Shown here: positions 1 to 6,765 of the stretch, in pieces
Layout: each line of letters begins with the position of its first letter
Position numbering within the stretch: the first letter of the stretch is position 1
Assembly (NCBI GenBank): GCA_002501855.1
Contig: DAOM01000209.1
Location: 1-11,071, forward strand
DNA length: 11,071 bases
Origin: Candidatus Nitrosopolaris nunavutensis
Lineage (GTDB): Archaea > Thermoproteota > Nitrososphaeria > Nitrososphaerales > Nitrososphaeraceae
Reading direction: 5' to 3'
Translations under genes and position numbers: made by a program
Notes under the pieces: model-generated
The model's input: the letters and a program-made list of their open reading frames with translations, nothing else
What the model was told of the DNA's origin: nothing
The model's database searches: none

Positions 1-1683
1 TCCATTGTTCCAAAGGAGTAGATCCGTGAAATGAGTTACTCTATCTTGAGTCCCGGTAAAAGGATTGATACCGGCAAAGGTTGATCTTAGATCGGTATGA
101 TATAGCGATTGTACTGTTGGTGTTATGTCCAACGTCTTTGTCAAGTTTATAGCGACTGCATGCTGTACTCCTGCATCTGTAATTTCTGCAGCTATCAGCT
201 TCAGATGATCGCTGCTGCCTGTAGGTGAACTAAGTGAGACGTGTCCACCAATGATGTTCGATGAAGGACCAACGTCAATCAGTGGCCTTAATGCATCCGA
301 TAGGAATGTTGATTTTCCGAGCTTCACTGTTTCCGTGTCAATAAAAGGGATAGGAGGAATGTCATCGTTACTGACGACACATTTGATCGTTTCGCCTCCG
401 GTGATACTCCCAGAACAGCCAGAAGAATATGTCGTCGTGTACCCAGACACCGACGCCTCGACAACTTCATAATTCCCGGCTTTTATGGATACTGACGTGC
501 CTGACGCAGAACCAGGGAAATTGTTTGGAGACGGGCTATTTCCGGTCACGAATATCATAAAGTCTGATGGCTTCTTTGTGCCTCGATCATTGTTAATTAC
601 ACTTTTGACAACTGTTATCTTACCAAGTGGACTTGTTTGATATTCATTTGCTACAGTGCAACTGACGGTTTGACCTGCACTAATGCTGCCAGAACATCCT
701 GAGGAGTATGTAGCAGTATAGCCTAAGACGGATGACTCTGTAATGCTATAGGTTCCAGGTTTTAATGTGATAGTGCTACCTAATGATGAACCTGAAAATG
801 AACTTGGTTTTGGGCTATTACCTGTCACAGAAATGGTAAAGTCTGAAGGTTTCTTGGTACCTCCATTAGTATTGTCAACTTTCGTAGTAACTACCAATGT
901 AGCTACGACGGGGGTGTATAGATTAGTAATAGTACAGTTGATTGGTACTCCGCCACTAGCAGTACCAGAACATCCTGAAGAGTATGTAGTAGTGTATTCT
1001 GAAATTGATGACTCTGAGATGGTATACTTTCCGGCTTGTAATGTGACGGAGGTACCTGAAGATGACCCAGAAAATGTGCTTGGTGATGGACTATTCCCAG
1101 AGACAGTAATCGTAAAGTCCGAAGGTTTCTTGGCACCTCCATTAGTATTGTCAACATTGATAATAACACTCAAGAACGTTGTGGATCCAGGTAGAGAAGT
1201 GTATTTGTTGGTAACAGTACATTTGATTGTCTGACCTCCACCAATGCTCCCAGAACATCCTGAAGAGTATGTAGTAGTGTATCCTGATACAGATGAGGCT
1301 GAGATGTTATAGGTTCCAGGTTTTAGTGTGACAGTACTACCTGAAGATGAACCGACAAACGATGCCGGTTTTGGACTGTTGCCTGAGACAGTTATCGTAA
1401 AGTCTGACGGGTTCTTGTTACCACCTGACACTTTCGTGGTTACTTTGAGGGTTCCTAATAATCCAGGAGGCGGGGTTGGCAATGGGGTTGGAATTTCAGG
1501 AGGCTGGATTGGCAATGGGGCAGGCCCAGGAAGAATACTCTGGTTCCGGAATGGAGTGTTCTTTGCAGCATAGCTATAGCTCATCATTGAATTTGCAAAT
1601 ACTAGAAGAACGAGAATAATTCCAGCCGCTATTGCTCTGACAATGGGTGGAGAGATCTTTTTATCCAAACTTGTTTGATCCAT
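1..1683 (-). CDS. Secreted surface protein with four SpaA-like (prealbumin-like) repeats, C-terminus outside window
   Basis: The frame is open from ATG 1683 to the left edge (561 codons, no stop seen). An in-frame TAA lies two codons before the ATG, so this is the first possible start. Residues 14-31 form one hydrophobic segment after a lysine-containing start, followed by SYSYAA, which reads as a signal peptide or membrane anchor. A proline-rich linker (about 51-73) follows. Four similar domains then occupy about 77-163, 169-257, 261-349 and 354-440, each with KPSDF, GNSP, a GTY-like turn, TYSSGCSG and a second Cys exactly 12 residues later (C143/155, C238/250, C330/342, C423/435), a likely disulfide. 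This matches SpaA-like/prealbumin-like fold domains of cell-surface proteins. Residues 445-561 are a different, unrecognised region. Several N-x-S/T sequons suggest glycosylation. An adhesion or envelope role is inferred; the family assignment is fairly sure, the function is not. Confidence 0.85.
   Translation of the reverse strand, partial: MDQTSLDKKISPPIVRAIAAGIILVLLVFANSMMSYSYAAKNTPFRNQSILPGPAPLPIQPPEIPTPLPTPPPGLLGTLKVTTKVSGGNKNPSDFTITVSGNSPKPASFVGSSSGSTVTLKPGTYNISASSVSGYTTTYSSGCSGSIGGGQTIKCTVTNKYTSLPGSTTFLSVIINVDNTNGGAKKPSDFTITVSGNSPSPSTFSGSSSGTSVTLQAGKYTISESSISEYTTTYSSGCSGTASGGVPINCTITNLYTPVVATLVVTTKVDNTNGGTKKPSDFTISVTGNSPKPSSFSGSSLGSTITLKPGTYSITESSVLGYTATYSSGCSGSISAGQTVSCTVANEYQTSPLGKITVVKSVINNDRGTKKPSDFMIFVTGNSPSPNNFPGSASGTSVSIKAGNYEVVEASVSGYTTTYSSGCSGSITGGETIKCVVSNDDIPPIPFIDTETVKLGKSTFLSDALRPLIDVGPSSNIIGGHVSLSSPTGSSDHLKLIAAEITDAGVQHAVAINLTKTLDITPTVQSLYHTDLRSTFAGINPFTGTQDRVTHFTDLLLWNNG
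364..1455 (-). repeat. Four tandem units of about 92-95 codons encoding SpaA-like domains
   Basis: The units lie at about 1195-1455, 913-1179, 637-903 and 364-624. The spacing between equivalent cysteines is 95, 92 and 93 residues. DNA similarity is high in places: the stretch around TYSSGCSG is identical over about 30 bases at 966-997 and 1250-1281, and the segment encoding DNTNGG and KKPSDF differs by one base over about 30 bases between about 850 and 1124. Units 2 and 3 share DNTNGG, so they look like the most recent duplicates. The fourth unit has drifted more. Confidence 0.85.
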
Positions 1684-2518
1684 CCTTTAAGATCTGAGTC
1701 TAGTTAAACCAGCAACTAGAAAGATAGAAAAATAACAGGACATTTGAGCCTTACAGTTCCTCCAGCCAATAGAAAAACAAGGACTTATTTAAGCAATTTC
1801 TAAAATAATTTAGAAATCTCTTACTACTCCTTTTGCCAAGAGCGATTTTTCTTTGGAATGAGGAAGGTATAACGATGTGGTTCAGGCCCTCAGTCGTGTT
1901 TTCTATCTTTCTTTCGAACAAAGGATCGTTCCAGCTATGGTTATTGTTAATTTCCTTTGTTTTGTGTTTTTGCACTAACAGTTTGTATCATGATATAGTC
2001 GTTAAAACGTCTATATAACTATGTATTAGATCCTTACTTACTATTATGTAACTTGTTTTTCACTCCGATTTGGTATTTGCAAAACCTACCATCTGATATC
2101 TAATATTCCCTCCACCCATTCATTCTTAAGACATAATCACCGACGACAAACTGATTGTTTTTTGACTCTACTATATTACAGATATGCCCCCTCAAGAGGT
2201 TTCCCCAATTCGAATGGAGGGACATAGCTTTTACGCCCTGTCACGCGGCCACGCATATAAGGATCGACAGACATCCGGTTGTTTCCTATAGCCGGCTAAT
2301 TCGCTGATTCAGCCTTAACTGGAAGAAAAACTAGACATCCAGATTTAGACATTCTAATGGTTGTCTATGCGAATAGCATCTATGATACAGGAAGGATTGC
2401 CAGTCAAACTAGAGTGAAACTACCAACAAATTGCCGAGAATGTAAGACAAGCAATACCTCACTATATGCTACGATGACATCAGCCAGTCAGAGCCTTATC
2501 TGTTACAGTCAGAACATT
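1684..2518. other. 835-base spacer without a credible gene
   Basis: Short open frames on both strands (up to 74 codons) have no ribosome-binding site, domain or protein-like composition that I can defend. Positions 2180-2320 are locally richer in GC and contain small symmetric elements: CCCTC (2189-2193) pairing with GAGGG (2217-2221), an eight-base palindrome at 2290-2297, and GCTGATTCAGC at 2303-2313. I tested this part for a tRNA and could not form an acceptor or T stem. It may hold promoters or an untranslated RNA, but nothing specific is supported. Confidence 0.5.
1785..1792 (-). promoter_or_regulatory. Candidate archaeal TATA box for the surface-protein gene
   Basis: Read on the minus strand, TTAAATAA sits about 102-109 nt upstream of the ATG at 1683 and resembles the archaeal TATA consensus. 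A start site about 25 nt downstream would give a leader of roughly 75 nt. AT-rich motifs are common in this DNA, so this is tentative. Confidence 0.3.
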
Positions 2519-2950
2519 TTAGGTCCTGGAAAAGTGATGAGAAACTAGTGGCAATATTCTATCCAAAATTAGTGACTCATGATCACTTCTTTTGTTGCTA
2601 TTATCAAAGGAGATCATGAGAATAGGATAATCTTCATTATCGAACGATATTGTTGCTCGTTTTACTTTTTCATATAATGTAATAGAGTATATTGCTCTCC
2701 CAAGTTTGGGTTCCATATCTTTTCTAGTCCTCATCCTCAATGCAGAGTCTATAAAAGATAGTTCTAATTCGTTGGATCTCAATAACGGATCCAGTCCCTT
2801 TCTATATTTATGTGCGATTATCTTTCCCGCGTTGTTGGCAAAACCAGCAAACCTGATAGAGTTGTCAAGTTCTACTACTTTATCACAAACTTCTTGTAGT
2901 ATCGAACCATGCATACCGAAATTTTCATATGATATAATCTCACTGTACAT
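2519..2950 (-). CDS. DUF6659-like protein (143 aa)
   Basis: The start at ATG 2950 is preferred over an upstream in-frame GTG at 2977, which would overlap the preceding pseudogene and add an Asn-rich tail. The sequence shows the pattern I associate with the thaumarchaeal DUF6659 family: a helix with EVCDKVVELD (20-29), then IRFAGF (32-37), AGKIIAHKYRKG (41-52), a charged loop with LLRSNELE, a helix with ALRMRTRKDM (70-79), and two beta-rich stretches (about 86-103 and 108-116). The alternation of strands and helices resembles small ligand-binding or dimerisation modules of the roadblock/profilin-like type (inference). No signal peptide or membrane segment is seen. It follows the response-regulator pseudogene by 20 bases on the same strand, so it probably shared an operon with the kinase. 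The function is unknown; a link to signalling is only contextual. Confidence 0.7.
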   Translation of the reverse strand: MYSEIISYENFGMHGSILQEVCDKVVELDNSIRFAGFANNAGKIIAHKYRKGLDPLLRSNELELSFIDSALRMRTRKDMEPKLGRAIYSITLYEKVKRATISFDNEDYPILMISFDNSNKRSDHESLILDRILPLVSHHFSRT

Positions 2951-2970
2951 ATTATTATTATTTTCGAATT

Positions 2971-3426
2971 TTAACACAATGGCCGTGTATTACTACTGGC
3001 TACTAGTGGGTCATTTACTGTTATCATTTCATTTACTCGTTTTAACAGCTCCTCATTATCAATCGGCTTTACAATAGAATATCCTTCACCTTCTTGAAAT
3101 ACTTTTTTTTTTAAGTCTTCATATTCTTGCAAATCGCTCAAAGCTGTCAGGAAGCAGGCCTTAACTCTAGCATCTACCTTCTTTATTTCTCTATATGGAT
3201 CCAAGCCATTCATTTGGATCCTTTTTTTGTATTGAAGAATTTCAATGCCTGTTTGTATGACCTCTTAATCCTTGACATTAAAATGATCGTTAAATGAATC
3301 TACTTTAAAACCATTGGCCCCTAAGACCGTTTTTAGAGTAATGGCAAAATCTCACTCATCGTCTACTAACAAAGGTTTTTTATTATCACCGTTTTTACCT
3401 TTTGTGGTATCGTTACTGATTGTCAC
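2971..3426 (-). pseudogene. Response regulator receiver domain, disrupted
   Basis: Reading from a possible GTG at 3426 gives a polar leader, then KKPLLVDDE (the beta-1 strand and acidic pocket), an in-frame TGA (3352-3354), DFAITLKTVLGANGFKVDSF, an in-frame TAA (3265-3267), and later MNGLDPYREIKKVDARVKACFLTA (beta-4), then a KPIDNEELLKRVNEMI-like end with the conserved Lys-Pro. In a normal receiver a strand with the phosphoacceptor Asp (LLDIKMP-like) precedes MNG. Here that segment is missing and the reading frame is scrambled between about 3220 and 3265. The domain therefore has two stops and no phosphorylation site. An intact 80-codon piece (ATG 3213 to stop 2971) could still be translated but would lack the active site. 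It lies 34 bases downstream of the kinase gene on the same strand, so it was very probably the kinase's partner. Confidence 0.85.
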
Positions 3427-3460
3427 AACATTATATATATGATAGTTAGGAGTGGGGTAG

Positions 3461-4432
3461 TTACGAGTTAGCTAATAGCAGGGTAAAGTAAAAGGTAGTT
3501 CCTCTGCCGTTAGCATTATTCTCAACCCATATCTTCCCACCATGAGCCTCAACAATACTTTTAGAAATAAACAATCCCAAGCCTGTCCCGGAATCAGACT
3601 TGCTTGCAAACTTTGAGAATAGCCTATGTCTTATCTCTGAAGGTATACCAGCACCTGAGTCTCTAATACTAACAATTACCTCCCCTTCCTTCTTGTTTTC
3701 ACCCTCTGTTCCTTCTCTTTTTTTTAAAGAAATAGAAATGGTTCCTTCTTTATCTGTAAATTTAATCGCGTTGCGTAATAGATTAGAAATAACCTGAAAT
3801 ATTCTAACCTTATCTGCCTCTACGAAAATAGACATTTCTGATTTATCAGATGGTGATAATGTTATTTGTACATCGTTTGCTACTGAAATTTGAGTTTTAA
3901 CATCTCTGATGATATTATGTATTTTCTCATTTAAATCAAATCGTTCTTTACTTAACTTCAGTTTGCCGCTTTCAATTCTCGTAACATCTAGTATATTATC
4001 TGAAAGCCTCTGTAGTCTTTTTGCGTTCCGGATAATAACATCTAGTAATTCACGCTGATTACTATCCATAATTTTAGATCTAAGAAGCTCTGTTAAGCTA
4101 AGTATCGGCTGGATGGGTGTTCGTAATTCATGAGCTGCTACATTGATGAACTCTTGCTGCATTTTGTCATGTACTTTAAGCTGTTCATTAGCTATTGCAA
4201 GTTGTTCATTAGCTAGCTGTAGTCTGGTACTCGATTCCTTAATTTGCTGATATAATTCAGTTTGTAGCCACAGATTTTCAAAAATTGAAACATATGATAA
4301 AACCCCGGCTTTACTAGTAGAGTAGGTAGATAACCCAATTGCCTCATCGAATGTCCGTTTTGAATCATCTCTTATTTCCATCACTAATGAAACTTTTTGA
4401 TCTACAATAAGGATTTGATATTGGATATACAA
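3461..4432 (-). CDS. Sensor histidine kinase, catalytic core intact, 5' end truncated
   Basis: The frame starts at TTG 4432 (323 codons), with no ATG nearby. Visible in order: part of a sensor-proximal segment (VDQKVSLVMEIRDDSK, about 10-25, then LSTYS and SIFENLWLQTELY at 49-61); a coiled coil with two direct copies of ANEQL (about 64-92); the H-box with phosphoacceptor His101 in NVAAHELRTPIQP; the N-box with N217 and N221 in SNLLRNAIKF; the G1 box DSGAGIP (258-264); the F-box-like LFSKF (271-275); and the G2 box GTGLGL (282-287). It is expected to autophosphorylate His101 and pass phosphate to a receiver Asp. No membrane segment remains, so it should be cytoplasmic. The same frame continues 29 sense codons upstream to a TAG (4520-4522) with protein-like content, suggesting that a longer sensor region was lost. 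The adjacent regulator is a pseudogene, so if made, this kinase needs a partner elsewhere. Confidence 0.85.
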   Translation of the reverse strand: MYIQYQILIVDQKVSLVMEIRDDSKRTFDEAIGLSTYSTSKAGVLSYVSIFENLWLQTELYQQIKESSTRLQLANEQLAIANEQLKVHDKMQQEFINVAAHELRTPIQPILSLTELLRSKIMDSNQRELLDVIIRNAKRLQRLSDNILDVTRIESGKLKLSKERFDLNEKIHNIIRDVKTQISVANDVQITLSPSDKSEMSIFVEADKVRIFQVISNLLRNAIKFTDKEGTISISLKKREGTEGENKKEGEVIVSIRDSGAGIPSEIRHRLFSKFASKSDSGTGLGLFISKSIVEAHGGKIWVENNANGRGTTFYFTLLLANS

Positions 4433-4683
4433 TCTACTTTCAAAATATCGAACCAGATATCCCAGGAGCTTGTGTATATAACCAGCCGGTAATTGAGCGT
4501 TACTAATAACTTTTAATGGCTAAAGGAACTTGTCAGTGGCTACAGTCATAAAAGGTCTCAATTAATCCGTCGCTACCCCTAACCAACTACAACAGTAAAG
4601 ATGATGATAGAACGTTGCAGATAGGCCACCTTGACAAATCCAGTAACAGCCTCGATTTAGTAGACGCTGCGATGCCATCATCT

Positions 4684-4897
4684 TCAAATATAAAATCTAT
4701 GCAATGCCAAAGCTATTTTCATCTGCGTTTCATCAATCAAGTAGACAGCTATCCTTTTACATGGGCAGACCTGTTTTGGGTCAAACCTCTGTACCCATTC
4801 CCCGTACGGCAACAGGACTTCTTTCTGCAAATTGTTCTATTGCTTTAGATGTATCCTGAAACTCAACCATAAAAAATGCAAGTATAATGTATCCATC
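4684..4897 (-). pseudogene. Fossil of a DDE transposase (5' part)
   Basis: Three consecutive reading frames line up into one transposase-like sequence. The first gives LYLHFLWLSFR (about 4858-4891), the second TSKAIEQFAERSPVAV (about 4806-4853), and the third WVQRFDPKQV, CPCKRIAVYLIDETQMKI and a TGA at 4684-4686. This is the order seen in IS-element transposases common in Nitrososphaeria: a helix-turn-helix region, a WVQRF linker and the first catalytic Asp in IDET. At least two indels are needed: one near 4855 and one in the CGGGGAATGG stretch around 4799-4804, where removing one G restores a normal W-x-W-V-Q-R reading. The remaining DDE residues are absent and no terminal inverted repeats were found. 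It ends about 160 bases upstream of the kinase's broken 5' region. Confidence 0.65.
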
Positions 4898-5090
4898 ACC
4901 ACCGCTAAGGACTTGCTCTCACATCCAAAATACTACCATAGAACGAGTAAAGACGTCCGCATCTATAGCACTATTGCGCTAACCGACTCAGCAGTACCAT
5001 AGTGAACGAGTGGTACTAGCTACATACATGATATGATACAAATCTTGATTTCATTGGTCCTAAAATCAAGTCCAAAATGGAGGTCATGAA

Positions 5091-5267
5091 ATGCTAATGC
5101 AACTTTACGAAGCCACTCCTGACGAGCGAAGAAAATTAAAGGATCTATATCTAGAAGCAGACAAGAACGGAACTAGACTTCCTGGTCAATCACTGTATTT
5201 AAAAAAATCTGAATATACTCCTGGTAATCTTAGTTCGAAAATGTATGAAGATATGTCAAGAGAATGA
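5091..5267 (+). CDS. Small hydrophilic protein (58 aa), unrecognised
   Basis: ATG 5091 is preceded by GGAGGT at 5079-5084, a near-perfect Shine-Dalgarno sequence with six bases of spacing, the strongest ribosome-binding site in the window. The product runs from MLMQLYEATPDERRK to MYEDMSRE and ends at TGA 5265-5267. It is strongly charged, with a predicted N-terminal helix (about 5-25), a central GTRLPGQSLYLKKSEYTPG segment that looks loop-rich, and no cysteines or membrane segment. An imperfect inverted repeat (about 5263-5273 with 5299-5307, AATGAG/CTCATT arms) overlaps the stop and could be part of a terminator. I do not recognise the family. Length, codon content and the ribosome-binding site favour a real gene. 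Confidence 0.6.
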   Translation: MLMQLYEATPDERRKLKDLYLEADKNGTRLPGQSLYLKKSEYTPGNLSSKMYEDMSRE

Positions 5268-5479
5268 GTGTATGAGAATTTCCATTATTGACTTGATTAT
5301 ACTCATTTACAATTACCTATTATACCAGGTTTTCCTACTGTGAGAAATTACTATCGATATGACAGAATGATTTATTTCCTAGGATTACGATATTCCCGTG
5401 TCCTTCATTCCCCCACTTGCTTCTGCTACAGGAATGTTGGATACTAACAACGGCAACGACATAGACGCTTGCAAACTGG

Positions 5480-5662
5480 TTAGTGTGGCAACACACAATG
5501 ATCCAGTCTGCAATTGATATTACTCATGTCATTGTAACGATCAACGTCTGCCTGTATTTCGCCAAATACTTTATGTTGTTCCCCCCGTGACATATTTGTG
5601 AAGACTTTTAACCTGATCGTCCATTCCAAAAGTATAATTGGACTTGTCTCACTAAATTCCAT
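5480..5662 (-). CDS. Possible small protein (60 aa), uncertain
   Basis: From ATG 5662 the frame reads MEFSETSPIILLEWTIRL, then KVFTNMSRGEQHKVFGEIQ and a Cys-containing tail ending at 5480. The composition is protein-like, with a hydrophobic helix candidate (about 8-22) and a mixed-charge middle. A longer start at 5710 would overlap the rightward gene that begins at 5675. Only 12 bases separate the two divergent start codons (5662 and 5675), leaving no room for two ordinary promoters, so at least one of the pair may be non-functional or use a leaderless transcript. It has no recognised domain and could be a decayed fragment. Confidence 0.3.
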   Translation of the reverse strand: MEFSETSPIILLEWTIRLKVFTNMSRGEQHKVFGEIQADVDRYNDMSNINCRLDHCVLPH

Positions 5663-5674
5663 GAGTGTTGAGAA

Positions 5675-5935
5675 ATGATAGTAAAAATATTTCATGAATA
5701 CGTAAACCAATCCGCAACTAATAACGTAAAAGAAGACTTACAAAAACTAGAAGACAAAATAAATATGTTTGCTGGACAAAAAGGAGTAGTAATACATGAT
5801 ATCAAATATGAAAAAATTCAAAAAGATCATATGCAACAAATGATTATAGCATTTGTTCACCACACGGCTGTAAATGTGGATACTGGCGAGGTTGAACTGG
5901 ATGATATTCCAAAGATAGTGGTCGAGAAGAAATGA
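5675..5935 (+). CDS. Small alpha/beta protein (86 aa), faintly Cse60-like
   Basis: ATG 5675 opens VKIFHEYVNQSA, a charged helix (VKEDLQKLEDKINMF, about 18-32), a strand with VVIHDIKYEKI (38-48), and then MQQMIIAFVHH (53-63), ending in an acidic tail and a closing KK. The order of a short KIF strand, a helix containing LE-x-x-IN, a strand with V-x-D-IKY and a final hydrophobic strand resembles the small Spore_Cse60-type fold. I propose this only as a structural resemblance. No signal peptide, cysteine or catalytic motif is visible and no strong ribosome-binding site precedes it. The stop is followed in the same frame by a second stop and a further 58 open codons. Function unknown. Confidence 0.55.
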   Translation: MIVKIFHEYVNQSATNNVKEDLQKLEDKINMFAGQKGVVIHDIKYEKIQKDHMQQMIIAFVHHTAVNVDTGEVELDDIPKIVVEKK

Positions 5936-5941
5936 GGTTAG

Positions 5942-6118
5942 CTGGGTTATCTTCTTCTAAGAACCGTAAAGTTCGATTCTTTTCGTCTTCCCACCAGGAA
6001 GAAAGATTTGCTAGAAACCCCAGTCTCTGATGAATCTGACAGGATGCAACTTGAAGTATATGATGCATTAAGAGCAATCATTACTAACGGCTCGCACTGT
6101 AAGATAATACCAAGCTAG
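5942..6118 (+). other. Start-less open frame (58 codons), possible gene remnant
   Basis: In the same frame as the preceding 86-residue gene, after its TGA and a TAG two codons later, the sequence stays open to TAG 6116-6118. It reads protein-like, for example TVKFDSFRLPTRKKDLLETP and DRMQLEVYDALRAIITNG. No ATG, GTG or TTG occurs before the internal Met at about codon 35, so only a 24-residue product could be made as it stands. It may be the 3' remnant of a decayed gene or the lost C-terminus of the upstream gene. Confidence 0.25.
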
Positions 6119-6120
6119 AT

Positions 6121-6555
6121 TTGCGCTCGCACGATGATGACGTCAAGAAAGACAGACTCTTTGGAGATTACGATACCGTATTAAAAGAAAGTGCAAGATT
6201 AACTACCTTCGGCGCTGTTTTATTTGGTTTTCTATTGAATATATCTATTAGAGGTGTAAATCAGCTGATATATGCTGAAAAAATTATCCTTGTATTAGCG
6301 TTATTTTCCATACCTATCAGTGTCCTTTTTGTTATGCCTGTAATTTATCATCACTTACAATTTCCTTATACTGACGTGGATAAATTCAAAAGAAGAGCTC
6401 ATAGATTCATAATATTTGGACTAATTCCTACCGGCTTCACGTTATACCTTGGAATGGTACTTGCGTTCTCACCATTGATAGCTGAATTGCCATATTTTAT
6501 TGCCGTGTTGCCATTTGCATTTGTGTATGTTCTTTATAGACTGAGAAAATACTAG
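6121..6555 (+). CDS. DUF6328-like four-helix membrane protein (144 aa)
   Basis: A hydrophilic N-terminus (RSHDDDVKKDRLFGDYD, 2-18) precedes four hydrophobic segments at about 29-43, 54-76, 95-120 and 123-141. Between helices 2 and 3 is a basic cytoplasmic-type loop (KFKRRAHRF, 88-96). The layout of a short amphipathic ESARLTTFGAVLFGFLL lead-in, a helix with MPVIYHHLQF, then a FKRRAHRFIIFG motif matches the DUF6328 integral membrane family, whose function is unknown. The only start compatible with the frame is TTG 6121; an in-frame TAA lies at 6100-6102, and no Met occurs before the first helix. TTG may be the true start, or the original start may have been lost in the frame-broken DNA just upstream. 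No ribosome-binding site is evident. Confidence 0.7.
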   Translation: MRSHDDDVKKDRLFGDYDTVLKESARLTTFGAVLFGFLLNISIRGVNQLIYAEKIILVLALFSIPISVLFVMPVIYHHLQFPYTDVDKFKRRAHRFIIFGLIPTGFTLYLGMVLAFSPLIAELPYFIAVLPFAFVYVLYRLRKY

Positions 6556-6693
6556 GTGAAACAAAAGAATTATGTTCACTTACTGATATTCCTTAACTTT
6601 GATACGGCTGGCAGCTAATTCTTGTTCCTATTAGCCCTTCTGACCTTCAAGTAACAGGAGAAAGAACTAGTTTAAGAATCTGAAAAACATGAG

Positions 6694-6744
6694 TTAAATT
6701 AAATTGATTAAATTAAATGACCAAACAATAGATTCTTAATCTAT
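6694..6744 (+). promoter_or_regulatory. Candidate promoter/operator of the emfourin-like gene
   Basis: Two copies of TTAAATTAAAT (6694-6704 and 6708-6718) form a 14-base tandem repeat resembling a doubled archaeal TATA element. Ten bases further is a perfect inverted repeat, ATAGATT-CTT-AATCTAT (6728-6744), roughly where transcription from such a TATA box would begin and about 21 bases before ATG 6766. The arrangement suits a repressor site over the start of transcription (inference). Confidence 0.4.
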
Positions 6745-6765
6745 GTTAGCAATATAGACATTGAA

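Noticed and set aside
251..1573. Several plus-strand frames (251-472, 767-1234, 1328-1573) and a minus frame at 903-1169
   Set aside because: They are antisense or out-of-frame shadows of the repeat-bearing surface protein; their own repeats simply mirror the SpaA-like repeats.
1751..2018. Opposed frames at 1751-1975 (minus) and 1833-2018 (plus)
   Set aside because: They overlap each other, lack ribosome-binding sites and read as random AT-rich translation.
2187..2330. tRNA-like arms around TTCGAAT
   Set aside because: The flanks of TTCGAAT do not form a T stem, and no acceptor or anticodon stem could be built.
2357..2548. 63-codon plus-strand frame
   Set aside because: Ser/Thr/Asn-rich with no core; it runs into the 3' end of the DUF6659-like gene on the other strand.
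2706..3077. 123-codon plus-strand frame
   Set aside because: Antisense to the DUF6659-like gene and the receiver pseudogene, whose family motifs are clear on the minus strand.
4615..4848. 77-codon plus-strand frame
   Set aside because: Antisense to the transposase fossil, which has recognisable motifs on the minus strand.
5844..6077. 77-codon minus-strand frame
   Set aside because: Overlaps the 86-residue gene antisense, and is Gln/His/Leu-rich without a recognisable pattern.
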